Below are positions 34,299 through 42,426 of a stretch of DNA of 64,000 nt, piece by piece. The position numbers and the translations under genes are program-made. Origin of the DNA: Ornithinibacter aureus (GTDB lineage Bacteria > Actinomycetota > Actinomycetes > Actinomycetales > Dermatophilaceae). The DNA is taken from the NCBI RefSeq assembly GCF_009858245.1, contig NZ_VMSB01000001.1:992001-1056000 (forward strand). The letters are read 5' to 3'. The number at the start of each line of letters is the position of its first letter. Positions within the stretch are counted from its first letter, which is position 1. Below the pieces are notes generated by a model, which ran no database searches, was not told where the DNA came from, and saw only the letters and a program-made list of their open reading frames with translations.

Positions 34299-36155
34299 GT
34301 GGCAGACCTGTTCCGCGCCCGTGAGCTGATGCTCGGCTCGCTGCCGTTGACGCCGTTCTCGACCCGGCTGGAGCCGCAGTCGGTGTCGGGCGACCCCGCG
34401 GTCGGGCTGACGGCGCAGCTGTGGGACCCGCTCTGGCTGCTCGGGCGGCAGTGGCAGCTCGGCGAGCTCGCGGGTGAGGACACCGGCACGCCGCTCACCG
34501 TGCGGGTGCGGGCCACGGCCGAGCCGATCGTCGCGTGGCGGCCCGGGCCGCGCGACGGTGGGGCTGCGTGGCGGGACCTGCCCGCCGGCACTCCGCTCGA
34601 GTGGCTCGTCGACGCCGAGGTCGGTGACGCGGCGCGGCCCGGGGCGCGTGAGCTGGCGCTGGCCGGGTGGGCCCTGCTCGAGACGCTCGAGGACCTCGGG
34701 GAGGTCCGTGCGGCGGCGGCGCTGCGGGAACGGTTCGCCGTGGTGGGCGGTGGTGAGGAGGCTGGCGGAGGCGAGGAAGCCGGCGGAGGTGAGGGCGCCG
34801 GCATCCGCACCGCCCATCTGGCCGACTCGTGGAGCCCGGTCGCCGACGCGCTGCTGGACACGGCCATCGACGCCCACGCGGTGCTCGCCACGTTCGAGGG
34901 CGGGGCGCGGCCATCGTGGTGGCGCACCGCGTTGCGCACCGGACCTGCACGCCGCGCGTCGGCCGAGCGGGCCCTGGCCCACTGGGTGTCGTGGGTGCGG
35001 GCGGAGGTGTTGCCGGATCGCGGCGACGACGGGTGCTGGGTGGGGTCCCGGCTCGAGCACGAGTTCGCCGTCGCCACGCCCACCCGGGTGCTGCGAGCGC
35101 CGGGCCACGGGGGTGGCGAGGTGTCGTGGTCGAGCTTCGACGTCGAGCCGGGGTCGGCCGACGGGGAGGGCGGTGTCGGCGATCCTCCCCCGTCGCAGGC
35201 GGTGTCGCGGGTGATCGACCGCACGATGCTCGCGACGGGCCTGTCGTTCCCGGGCATGCCGGCCGCCCGTTTCTGGGAGCTCGAGGACGCCCGGGTCGAC
35301 CTCGGGTCGGTGTGGGCCGACCCGCACGAGCTCGCTCGCCTGCTGGTTGTCGAGTGCGCCCTCGTGCACGGCGGGGACTGGCTGGTCGTCCCGGTCGACG
35401 TGCCGGCAGGGGTGGTCGTGACGGTGGATGCCGTCGAGTACACCGACACCTTCGGCACGACGTGGACCGTCGACACCGACGGCGCGGACACGGAGCGGTG
35501 GCGGATGTATGCCGTGACGGGAGCGGGTGCAGGCGCTGGTGCTGGTGCGGGCGCTGGTGCTGGTGCGGGCGCGGGCTCGGAGGCCTTGCCGGGGCTCGTC
35601 GTGCCCCCGGCATCCTCGGGGGTGCTGCAGGGTGCGCCGATCGAGGACGTCGGCTTCCTGCGCGACGAGTCGGCCAACCTCGTCTGGGCGATCGAGCACC
35701 TCGTGCCCGGGGCGGGCGGAGACCCCGTGGTGCCGCGGTCCGCCCCGCCCGCGAGGCGCGTGTCTGCGGCATCCGTCGAGGGCGAAGAGGTGCTCGCCTA
35801 TGACCTGATGACCGAGGTCCCGCAGACCTGGACGCCGTTCCTGCCCCGAGTCGGGCCGATCGCAGGCCGCGCCGTCGGGGCGGTCACGCTGGTGCGTGGC
35901 CGGGTCGCGCGGTACTCGGGCGACTCCCGGGTGGACGTCGCCCCCGCGGGGACGGTGCTCAGCGGCGACGAGCACCGTTGGGTGGACTCCGCCGAAGTGC
36001 CCCGCGACGGCGTCCGGGTGCAGAGGGTGCCGGTCATCTCCCGCCGCGGTGACGGAACCTGGGCGTCGTGGACGGGACGGCGGGTGCTCGTCGGGCGCGG
36101 GGAGGCAGAGTCCGGGCTGCGCGCCGACATCACGGTGCGCCGGCCCCGCCCCTGA
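34299..36155 (+). CDS. Giant operon gene 4: 618-aa protein with Gly-Ala and Gly-Glu repeats
   Basis: GTG 34299 follows GAGGAG and lies 10 bases after gene 3. The N-terminus reads SLPLTPFSTRLEPQS, then AQLWDPLWLLGRQWQLGELAGEDTGTPLTVRVRA (about residues 35-70), a block I know only from unannotated proteins. Two low-complexity stretches interrupt it: GGGEEAGGGEEAGGGEGAG (about 147-166) and an alternating Gly-Ala run (about 407-426) encoded by tandem 18-bp DNA repeats near 35525-35578. The C-terminal half is beta-rich (VDVAPAGTVLSGDEHRW). Function unknown; it completes the operon. Confidence 0.75.
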   Translation: MADLFRARELMLGSLPLTPFSTRLEPQSVSGDPAVGLTAQLWDPLWLLGRQWQLGELAGEDTGTPLTVRVRATAEPIVAWRPGPRDGGAAWRDLPAGTPLEWLVDAEVGDAARPGARELALAGWALLETLEDLGEVRAAAALRERFAVVGGGEEAGGGEEAGGGEGAGIRTAHLADSWSPVADALLDTAIDAHAVLATFEGGARPSWWRTALRTGPARRASAERALAHWVSWVRAEVLPDRGDDGCWVGSRLEHEFAVATPTRVLRAPGHGGGEVSWSSFDVEPGSADGEGGVGDPPPSQAVSRVIDRTMLATGLSFPGMPAARFWELEDARVDLGSVWADPHELARLLVVECALVHGGDWLVVPVDVPAGVVVTVDAVEYTDTFGTTWTVDTDGADTERWRMYAVTGAGAGAGAGAGAGAGAGAGSEALPGLVVPPASSGVLQGAPIEDVGFLRDESANLVWAIEHLVPGAGGDPVVPRSAPPARRVSAASVEGEEVLAYDLMTEVPQTWTPFLPRVGPIAGRAVGAVTLVRGRVARYSGDSRVDVAPAGTVLSGDEHRWVDSAEVPRDGVRVQRVPVISRRGDGTWASWTGRRVLVGRGEAESGLRADITVRRPRP

Positions 36156-36176
36156 GCGCAGGTGCCCGACACCGTG

Positions 36177-36465
36177 TACGCCACGGAGTAGAGCCAGATC
36201 GAAGGGTGCTCGGGTTGCACACCTCGAACCGGAAGTCCTACCCCTTGGGGAAGACCGAGCACGAGTTGCCCGGGCTCTTGCACGCACTGATGAACCGGAA
36301 CGTCGGCTCGGGCCCCGACGTGGCCATGGTCGGCGCGGCCGTGACCATGGCGATGGTCGGCACGCTCCACGCCACCCCCTTGGCAACGGTTCGCCGACTC
36401 TCCGGCGAGGTGACGGCCTGCGGCTGCCCCGCCGCGGCATTCAACTGAAAACGCATGTCAGACAT
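36177..36465 (-). pseudogene. Broken gene for a small secreted protein with a twin-arginine-type signal
   Basis: From ATG 36465 the frame gives MSDMRFQLNA, then SRRTVAKGVAWSVPTIAMVTAAPTMA, the RRTVAKGxAWxxP signal common to actinobacterial exported proteins, and a short mature part with two cysteines (CKSPGNSCSVFPKG). A TAG stop at about 36238 interrupts. Past it the same frame continues DFRFEVCNPST, and after a one-base shift IWLYSVAYTVSGTCA. Such Cys-containing ends with a YTVSGT strand look like the original C-terminus. Nonsense plus frameshift mean decay, though a 75-aa truncated product could still be made. Confidence 0.6.
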
Positions 36466-36638
36466 CGATTTCCCCTCCCTGAGCACACCAGTGGTGTGCA
36501 AACCCCGGACGTGCCGCATGTCCCCTGCGGCACGGATTCCACGCTAGGCACGCGCGCGGCGCCCATGTGGGCGATTCTGGAACGAATGTGAGCAATCTCA
36601 GGAACGGCTCCGTCAGGGGTCGGTGGTTCGCTGGACCC

Positions 36639-37232
36639 ATGGACACCGCGACCTGGCAGACCCACCCGCTGACGCCCGACCGGTTCGACGACTTCGCCGA
36701 CATCGTCAATCCCAACCGTCGCGAGGTGGCGTGCTGGTGCCTGTCGCACCGGCTTCGCGCGGCGGACATCCGCGAGCTCGGCGGCGACGGAGAAAACCAG
36801 CGGGAACGGGCGATGCGGGCGCTGTGCGAGCGTTCCGTGCCGCCCGGTGTCGTCACCTACCGGGACACAGTTCCGGTCGGGTGGTGCAACATCGGGCCGC
36901 GCGCAGACATCCCTCGCTTGGTGAACAGCGCGCTGATCCGGCCGGTCGACGACGTGCCCGTCTGGAGCATCGTGTGCGTCGTCGTCCGCGGCGGACACCG
37001 TCGACAGGGGGTCGTCGGGCACCTCCTCGAGGGGGCCGTGGCGCACGCCGCCGCCCACGGCGCACCCGCCGTCGAGGCCTACCCTGTGGATCCCGTAGGT
37101 CGTATGGACACGACGATGGCCTTCGTCGGCACGCGGTCGATGTTCGAGCGGGCCGGCTTCGAGGTGATCGGCACGACGGATGCCGTGGCGAGCAGGATGC
37201 CGCGCATCGTCATGCGCCGCACGCTGGGCTGA
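36639..37232 (+). CDS. GNAT-family N-acetyltransferase
   Basis: This 197-aa protein has the acetyl-CoA-binding core: VWSIVCVVVRGGHRRQGVVGHLLEGAVAHAAAHG, where RGGHRRQGV is the R/Q-x-x-G-x-G/A loop (about residues 123-132). The C-terminal strand pair is AFVGTRSMFERAGFEVIG (about 161-178). The N-terminal part (VNPNRREVACWCLSHRL) with WC pairs matches a subgroup of uncharacterised actinobacterial acetyltransferases. Substrate unknown. ATG 36639 is used since the upstream extension has no ribosome site. A bidirectional hairpin follows. Confidence 0.82.
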   Translation: MDTATWQTHPLTPDRFDDFADIVNPNRREVACWCLSHRLRAADIRELGGDGENQRERAMRALCERSVPPGVVTYRDTVPVGWCNIGPRADIPRLVNSALIRPVDDVPVWSIVCVVVRGGHRRQGVVGHLLEGAVAHAAAHGAPAVEAYPVDPVGRMDTTMAFVGTRSMFERAGFEVIGTTDAVASRMPRIVMRRTLG

Positions 37233-37317
37233 GGCGATCTCGCCTGCTCGAAGCGGGGCACCCACCGAGCTTGCCCGAGCTTGCCCTGACCAACGCACCC
37301 ATACCCACACACCCGCA

Positions 37318-37345
37318 CCCACACCGACCAATAGGTCAGTGTGGG
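37318..37345. terminator. Bidirectional hairpin terminator
   Basis: CCCACACCGACC (37318-37329) and GGTCAGTGTGGG (37334-37345) form a 12-bp stem with one mismatch around AATA. It separates the convergent acetyltransferase and Gly/Arg-rich genes. Confidence 0.75.
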
Positions 37346-37370
37346 TACGGGCTGTCCGGGTCAGCGCTGC

Positions 37371-38069
37371 TCAGACCGTGGGGCCCTTGGCGCGCAGCTT
37401 GTCGACCTCGGCCATCGCCTCACGCAGCTCACCGAGCCAGGTGTCGGCGTGCTCACCCACGAGGCGCACCGACCACGCGAGGGCGTCGCTGCGAGAGCGT
37501 GCCACACCGGCGTCGACGAGGGTGTCGAGCACGGCCCGCTCGGGCTGACGCAGCCGGGTCATGACCGGGACGGCCAGGTGGGTGAACATCACGGTCGTCT
37601 CGCCGACGCGCGCGCCCCACGAGACGGTGCGCTGGTAGCGGGCCTGGGCCTCGCTCGCGGTGGCGATCCGCTCGTCACGGGTGTCGGCGCGGAACCGGCT
37701 GATCCGGCCCTCGGCCTTGGCCGGGTCGGTCTCGGCGTCGACGTTGGCGAGGACACCGATGACGGTGATCTCCTCGCGGTCGACGGTGATCTCGACGCCG
37801 TCGAACCAGTCGTCGGGCAGGCGCCCGGTGAACCAGCTCTGGGCGTCGTCGGCGCTGGGCAGGTCACCCTGCTGCCAGCCACCGGGGCGGCCGAAGCCAC
37901 GCCCACGGGGGCCACGAGGGCCGCGCGGGCCGTCCTCGCCGGGGCCGCCGCCGGGGCCAGGACGACCGCCACGGGGACCGCGGACGCCGCGCATGCCGCG
38001 CGGCCCACGGGCCGTTCCCGAGGCGTCGACGGTGTCTGGGTCTGAGGGGGTGACGTGTGGGTGTCGCAT
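37371..38069 (-). CDS. Gly/Arg/Pro-rich N-terminus protein with a conserved C-terminal domain, unknown function
   Basis: This 232-aa protein starts at ATG 38069 behind AAGGAG. Residues about 18-70 are a collagen-like run (RGPRGMRGVRGPRGGRPG and similar). The rest is an ordered domain: DDWFDGVEITVDREEITVIGVLANVD, a charged RISRFRADTRDERIATASEAQ segment and RQPERAVLDTLVDAGVARSRSDALAWSVRLVGEHADTWL, which looks like an Arc-type ribbon-helix-helix dimer region. The AT-rich stretch 38085-38115 upstream probably holds its promoter. A DNA- or RNA-binding role is plausible because of the basic tail, but unproven. Confidence 0.65.
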   Translation of the reverse strand: MRHPHVTPSDPDTVDASGTARGPRGMRGVRGPRGGRPGPGGGPGEDGPRGPRGPRGRGFGRPGGWQQGDLPSADDAQSWFTGRLPDDWFDGVEITVDREEITVIGVLANVDAETDPAKAEGRISRFRADTRDERIATASEAQARYQRTVSWGARVGETTVMFTHLAVPVMTRLRQPERAVLDTLVDAGVARSRSDALAWSVRLVGEHADTWLGELREAMAEVDKLRAKGPTV

Positions 38070-38171
38070 GGCGTACTCCTTGCAGTGATTACTTGAATAC
38101 ATCCTATCAAAAGCAAGGCACGCCGAATCTGTTCCCGAGCACGACGTACCCCGTCGGCGGTCGGTGCGACG

Positions 38172-39279
38172 ATGACCGGCATGCGCACGGCATCCCTGCC
38201 CCAGGTGCGCCGACGGCGGTTGGCCACCCAGCGCCTGTCGGCGGCCGGGCTGCCGCACGGGGGTGACGTCGTGCGGCTCCTCACCGCCGTGCAGTCCCAG
38301 GACGCGCCGCTGGCCGCGTGGTCACTCGCGATGCGGATGCCGCCCGGCACCACCTGTGCGGGCCTGCTGGCCGAGCAGTCGACTGGCGGCTGGGTGCGCA
38401 CCCACGTGCTGCGCCCCACCTGGCACCACCTCGCCCCCGAGGACCTGCGCTGGATGCAGCGCGCCACCGGCCCACGCGTCGAGTCATCCCTGAACGGCCG
38501 GCGCCGCGGGCTCGGGCTCGACGACGACCTGATCCTGCGCGCCTTCGGAGTGCTCGAGCGCGTCCTCGCGGGGCCGACGCCGCACACCCGCCGAGAGCTG
38601 CGGCCACGCTTCGAGGCGGCTGGCCTGCCGACCGACGTCGAGCGGCTCGCGCACCTGCTCATCGTCGCCGAGCTGCGCTCGTTCATCTGCTCGGGCCCGC
38701 CCCGCGGCGCGGAGCACACCTACGTGCTCGCCGACGAGACGCTGCCCCCGGCCCCCCCTTGACAGCCTCGACGCCGACGACGCCCGCCGAGAACTCACGC
38801 GACGTTTCTTCGCCGGCCACGGCCCGGCATCCGAGCGCGACTTCGCCCGCTGGTCCACCCTCACCCTGACGCAGATCCGCGCAGCCCTGCGTGACCTCGA
38901 GGGCGCCCTCGACCACGTCGACGCGGGCGGCCACCGCCTCTGGTTCGACCCTCGGATGCCGTCGCGCACCTCGCGCGCGCCGGTCGCCATGCTGTTGTCG
39001 ACGTTCGACGAGGTGTGCCTGACCTATCGGGACACGGGCTTTCCCCGCCGCGACCCCTCCGCGGCGCGGGCCCGATTGGTGTCCGAAGCCGGCGGCGGGA
39101 TCGCCGTTGTCGGCGACGAGGACGTCGGCGTGTGGAAGCGCACCGTGACACCGAAGGCCGTCAAGGTCACCGTGCGGGGCGACACCGCGCTCGATGCCGC
39201 GGATGCCGCGGCGCTCGGCAACGCGGCATCCGGCCTTGCTGCGTTCCTCGAACTCCCCCTGGACCTGACGTTCGCGTAG
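38172..39279 (+). pseudogene. Winged-helix DNA-binding domain protein (YcaQ/AlkX family), frameshifted in a C7 tract
   Basis: The first frame (38172-38762) gives the family's N-terminus: RRRRLATQRLSAAGL, VVRLLTAVQSQDAPLAAWSLAMR, HVLRPTWHHLAPEDLRWM, ending LADETLPPAPP. The next frame carries the rest without a gap: LDSLDADDARRELTRRFFAGHGPASERDFARWSTLTL, then MLLSTFDEVCLTYRD and VTPKAVKVTVRG, ending at 39279. The break is at 38752-38758, GCCCCCCCTT; deleting one C joins the frames. It may be a real mutation, a phase-variable tract or a sequencing error. Members of this family are HTH_42 proteins, some being DNA glycosylases. Confidence 0.82.
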
Positions 39280-39285
39280 CCCTCG

Positions 39286-39948
39286 TCAGACCTTGTCGGC
39301 GATGACGACGAAGTTGGCGACCCGGTGACCGTCACCGCGCAGACCGTAGGCGTCATCGCAGGTGATGATCGCCAGCCGGGTCCGCGAGGTGTTCTCACCC
39401 CAGACCGTCTGGTCGGTGGTGACCTTCTTCTTGTCGATGGCGCCAGCCCGAGTCACGCGGTACTTCACGGTCTTCCCACCCTCGAACACCTCGACGGTGT
39501 CGCCGACCTTGACGTCAGCCAGGTCGGCGAAGACGTCGGGCCGCTTCCCGGTGGCGACGTGAGCGGCGATGACGGCCGTGCCGACCTTGCCGGGGCGCAC
39601 CCGCTCGTACCCCGTGAACCACATCACGGTGCCCGGGGCTGGGTCGATCGTGCCGTTCGAGCTCAGCCCCTCCCCGCGCATGGCGCGGTCCAGCCCGATG
39701 GCCGGGATCCGGATGCGCAAGCCCTCGGTCGAGGGCGCCTTGCTCGTGGATGCCGTCGGGGTTGGTGTCGGCGTGGGCGTTGGCGTGGGGCTGGGAGTGC
39801 TCGGGGTGATCGATGGCGCCGGGGTCGTCGCGGCTGGGGTGGCCGCGACGGGAACGGCATCGCCGTCGCGCTGCATCACCCAGGTGAGCAGCGCGACGGC
39901 GAGGACGATCAGGGCCACGCCCACCGCACGCAGTGGGCGAGAAGTCAT
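39286..39948 (-). CDS. Class-F-like sortase
   Basis: This is a 220-aa membrane-anchored transpeptidase. One N-terminal membrane helix (about residues 8-26) is followed by a Thr/Pro-repeat stalk (about 40-72) and the sortase barrel: LRIRIPAIGLDRAM, with catalytic His130 (AVIAAHV), Cys197 (AIITCDD) and Arg209 (GHRVANFVV). The His-Cys-Arg set and the short barrel suit the actinobacterial class F. Its ATG overlaps the stop of the surface-protein gene (TGATG), so the two are co-translated. The partner lacks a clear LPxTG motif. Confidence 0.92.
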   Translation of the reverse strand: MTSRPLRAVGVALIVLAVALLTWVMQRDGDAVPVAATPAATTPAPSITPSTPSPTPTPTPTPTPTASTSKAPSTEGLRIRIPAIGLDRAMRGEGLSSNGTIDPAPGTVMWFTGYERVRPGKVGTAVIAAHVATGKRPDVFADLADVKVGDTVEVFEGGKTVKYRVTRAGAIDKKKVTTDQTVWGENTSRTRLAIITCDDAYGLRGDGHRVANFVVIADKV

Positions 39949-40589
39949 CAGCGGTGGCTGCCCTGACGGCGGCGGCTGAGGACGAGGGCGCCTGCTCCGG
40001 CGACGAGCGCGGCGCCGGCGGCGGCCAGCCCAAGACCCGGCACGGAGGCGGAGTCACCGACGCGGTCGGTCTCGACCACGGGGCCGGTGACGGTGGGCTT
40101 CACCGAGGGCTTCGTGCTGACGGTCGGCGACGGGCTCGGGCTGACCTCGTCCTCGTACTCGGCGACGCAGAGGATGACCTCAAGGTTCTGACCGGCGGCG
40201 TGCTCGATCTCATCACCGACCGAGGGCTCCCAGTAGAGCTCGAGGTCAGGGTCCTCCTCCGTGCCCTCTTCGGGGAAGCCCGCGAGAACCGCGAGGTAGT
40301 AGCCGAAGTCTGCGGGCTCGGCATCCTCAGGAAGCTGGAAGGCGTCGGTGATCTCGGGGATGTCGACCGGGGTGCTGATGTCGCCGAAGGACTCACACCA
40401 CGCGTCGACGTCCTCCTCCTCGGCGAGGATGTCCTCCCACACCGTCGGGTCAAGCAGCTCGGGGTCGAACGGGATGGAGTCGTCGGGCTCGATCACGGCG
40501 GCGAACGCCGGAGCCGCGAAGGCGACGGGTGCCGCGATGAGGGCAGCGGCCCCGACGAGCGGCACCAAGGGCTTGAGAAGGCGGTTCAT
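39948..40589 (-). CDS. Secreted, C-terminally anchored acidic surface protein
   Basis: This 213-aa protein has a signal peptide (MNRLLKPLVPLVGAAALIAAPVAFAAPAFA, cleavage near residue 30). An acidic domain with two cysteines (DAWCESFGD, VILCVAEYE) follows, then a Ser/Thr/Pro stalk (SPSPSPTVSTKPSVKPTVT) and a C-terminal hydrophobic helix with RRRQGSHR. This is the layout of a sortase substrate, but the expected LPxTG before the helix reads SVPGLGLAAAG, so anchoring by the neighbouring sortase is uncertain; it may simply be membrane-anchored. Start ATG 40589. I do not recognise the mature domain. Confidence 0.75.
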   Translation of the reverse strand: MNRLLKPLVPLVGAAALIAAPVAFAAPAFAAVIEPDDSIPFDPELLDPTVWEDILAEEEDVDAWCESFGDISTPVDIPEITDAFQLPEDAEPADFGYYLAVLAGFPEEGTEEDPDLELYWEPSVGDEIEHAAGQNLEVILCVAEYEDEVSPSPSPTVSTKPSVKPTVTGPVVETDRVGDSASVPGLGLAAAGAALVAGAGALVLSRRRQGSHR

Positions 40590-40809
40590 GGGGCAGACCT
40601 TTCGACAACGGGCCAGCACAGACCCGCCAGTGACTGATGAATGACACAGGGACTGGACAGAGCCGTTGATCCCCCGCTCACCCGGAACGATAGCGTCGCA
40701 GCGCACGACCCGCACACCCCATTCGGCTGATGACCACGGGCGGGCCGGCCGCCCACATCGACCAGGTCCAGCACCTCGAACGCCACTGCGTGAGAGCCGA
40801 GCAGCACGA

Positions 40810-40845
40810 AGGGCGCCACCCCCCTGCACGGGGGTGACGCCCTTC
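40810..40845. terminator. Strong hairpin after the LysM gene
   Basis: AAGGGCGCCACCCCC and GGGGGTGACGCCCTT form a near-perfect 15-bp stem with a short loop in the 329-base gap 40590-40918. It lies downstream of the minus-strand LysM gene. The remainder of that gap shows no gene and probably contains the promoter of the surface-protein operon. Confidence 0.8.
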
Positions 40846-40918
40846 GGCGTTTCTGAGCCGGGTCGAGGGACTCAGGTCTGGGGCACCGGCTGCCTCACGG
40901 CACCCGGTGGAATGAGGG

Positions 40919-41302
40919 TCAGGAGCTCGGGATCACCAGCTGCTGGCCGGCGCTGACCTGCGCGGTACTGAGGTTGTTGGCGATCTGGATCGCGACGATG
41001 GCCTGGTCCATCGACAAAGTCGGCAGCTCGGCCACGGCGATCTGCGACAACGTCTCGCCCGGGGCGACCGTCACGGCCCGCAGCGGCTCACTCGCCCCTG
41101 CCCCGCGCAGCCCGGTCAGGCTGGTCACTGCGACCACCGCGAGCACGAGGAGGAACAGCGCCAGGCGACCGCGGCGCGTGAGGCGAACGCCACCGGCATC
41201 CGCCGTGGTTCGCGCGCCACCCTGCACGAGGACGAGGTGAGGACGCTTCGGGGCCGGCCCGGCGTACCCGAGCTCGGTGTGGTCCCACGCGAGTGCACTC
41301 AT
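40919..41302 (-). CDS. LysM-domain membrane protein, SOS-linked cell-division suppressor candidate
   Basis: This 127-aa protein starts at ATG 41302 behind GGAGGAGAC. It has a cytoplasmic N-terminus, one membrane helix (LALFLLVLAVVAVTSLTGL, about residues 52-70) and an extracytoplasmic LysM domain (VTVAPGETLSQIAVAELPTLSMDQAIVAIQIANNLSTAQVSAGQQLVIP). It is divergent from lexA with a perfect SOS box between them. The same position and architecture are held by Bacillus YneA and Mycobacterium Rv2719c, SOS-induced division suppressors. Function is inferred from that context. Confidence 0.82.
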   Translation of the reverse strand: MSALAWDHTELGYAGPAPKRPHLVLVQGGARTTADAGGVRLTRRGRLALFLLVLAVVAVTSLTGLRGAGASEPLRAVTVAPGETLSQIAVAELPTLSMDQAIVAIQIANNLSTAQVSAGQQLVIPSS

Positions 41303-41336
41303 GATGTCTCCTCCATCTCGGGGGCCGAGGCCGCCG

Positions 41337-41388
41337 TCGAACCGGTGTTCGATAGAACGTCTGTACGAGTTGTAGCACGAATGTTCGA
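41337..41388. promoter_or_regulatory. LexA (SOS) boxes between the LysM gene and lexA
   Basis: TCGAACCGGTGTTCGA at 41337-41352 is a perfect actinobacterial SOS box (TCGAAC-N4-GTTCGA). A second, weaker one, TAGCACGAATGTTCGA, lies at 41373-41388. The strong box is 35 bases from the LysM start, so it should govern that gene; both can control lexA. The word CTGTACGAG also occurs twice nearby (about 41361 and 41435). Confidence 0.9.
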
Positions 41389-41550
41389 GCCACTCAAGAC
41401 ACACCTCGAAGAAATGTTTGAATTCTCTGTACGAGACTCGTAGGGTGGTGTCATGCAGGAGATCCTGCCGACGAGCACCGACAGTCGGCCTGACCTGCGA
41501 AAAGACCGGAACTGACACCAGCGCCGGTGACCGTGACCGAAGGGGTCGAC

Positions 41551-42273
41551 ATGGCACGTCCGAGGAACGCCGACATCCACGAGATGCCCGACCGCGGCGA
41601 CGGCGGCGCGCTCACCCATCGCCAGCGCAAGGTCCTCGAGGTCATCCGCAACTCCATCGACCGGCGCGGCTACCCGCCGAGCATGCGCGAGATCGGCGAC
41701 GCCGTCGGTCTGACCTCCCCCAGCTCGGTCGCCCACCAGCTCTCGGCCCTGGAACGCAAGGGCTACCTGCGGCGCGACCCGAACCGCCCCCGGGCGATCG
41801 AGGTCATCTCCCCCGACACCGCGAGCGACGAGCCCGGCTACCGCGGCGTGCCCGACCACGACGACGAGGACGTCACCGGCATCAACGACCAGCGGCCGGA
41901 GGCCACCTACGTGCCGGTGCTCGGTCAGATCGCTGCTGGTGTGCCGATCACCGCGGACGAGGTCGTCGAGGACGTCTTCCCCCTCCCCCGCCAGATCGTC
42001 GGCGAGGGGTCGCTGTTCCTCCTGCGGGTCGTCGGCGACTCGATGATCGACGCCGCGATCTGCGACGGCGACTGGGTCGTCGTGCGCCAGCAGCCCAATG
42101 CCGAGAACGGCGACATCGTCGCGGCGATGCTCGACAACGAGGCCACCGTCAAGACCTTCAAGCGGCGCGACGGCAAGGTCTGGCTGATGCCGCACAACCC
42201 GGAGTTCTCACCGATCGACGGAGACCACGCAACGATCCTGGGCAAGGTCACTGCAGTCCTGCGCCGCGTCTGA
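41551..42273 (+). CDS. lexA: SOS-response repressor LexA
   Basis: LexA represses DNA-damage genes and cleaves itself when RecA is activated. From ATG 41551 (behind GAAGGGG) the protein has 240 residues: winged helix with recognition segment [21 protein letters not shown] (about 44-64), a linker of about 25 acidic residues, the cleavage site Ala129-Gly130 (QIAAGVP), catalytic Ser164 (VGDSMID) and Lys201 (ATVKTF). A GTG eight codons upstream is an alternative start. A 16-bp hairpin ends the gene. Confidence 0.97.
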   Translation: MARPRNADIHEMPDRGDGGALTHRQRKVLEVIRNSIDRRGYPPSMREIGDAVGLTSPSSVAHQLSALERKGYLRRDPNRPRAIEVISPDTASDEPGYRGVPDHDDEDVTGINDQRPEATYVPVLGQIAAGVPITADEVVEDVFPLPRQIVGEGSLFLLRVVGDSMIDAAICDGDWVVVRQQPNAENGDIVAAMLDNEATVKTFKRRDGKVWLMPHNPEFSPIDGDHATILGKVTAVLRRV

Positions 42274-42334
42274 CGGTCCTGCGCCGCGCCTGCGGCTGCA
42301 GCCGGGAAGAACTTTCTCGCCCGATGCCGGAACC

Positions 42335-42373
42335 TTCAGGTGAGCACCACTTCTTTTGTGGTGCTCACCTGAA
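42335..42373. terminator. Perfect 16-bp hairpin after lexA
   Basis: TTCAGGTGAGCACCAC (42335-42350) pairs exactly with GTGGTGCTCACCTGAA (42358-42373) around TTCTTTT. It lies 62 bases past the lexA stop and 54 bases from the end of the convergent DUF4259 gene, so it probably serves both. Confidence 0.85.
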
Positions 42374-42426
42374 CCTTGTGGTGCGAACCTCGGCCCGCGC
42401 CGTCAGGGCGCGCTCTGACAGGTGCA

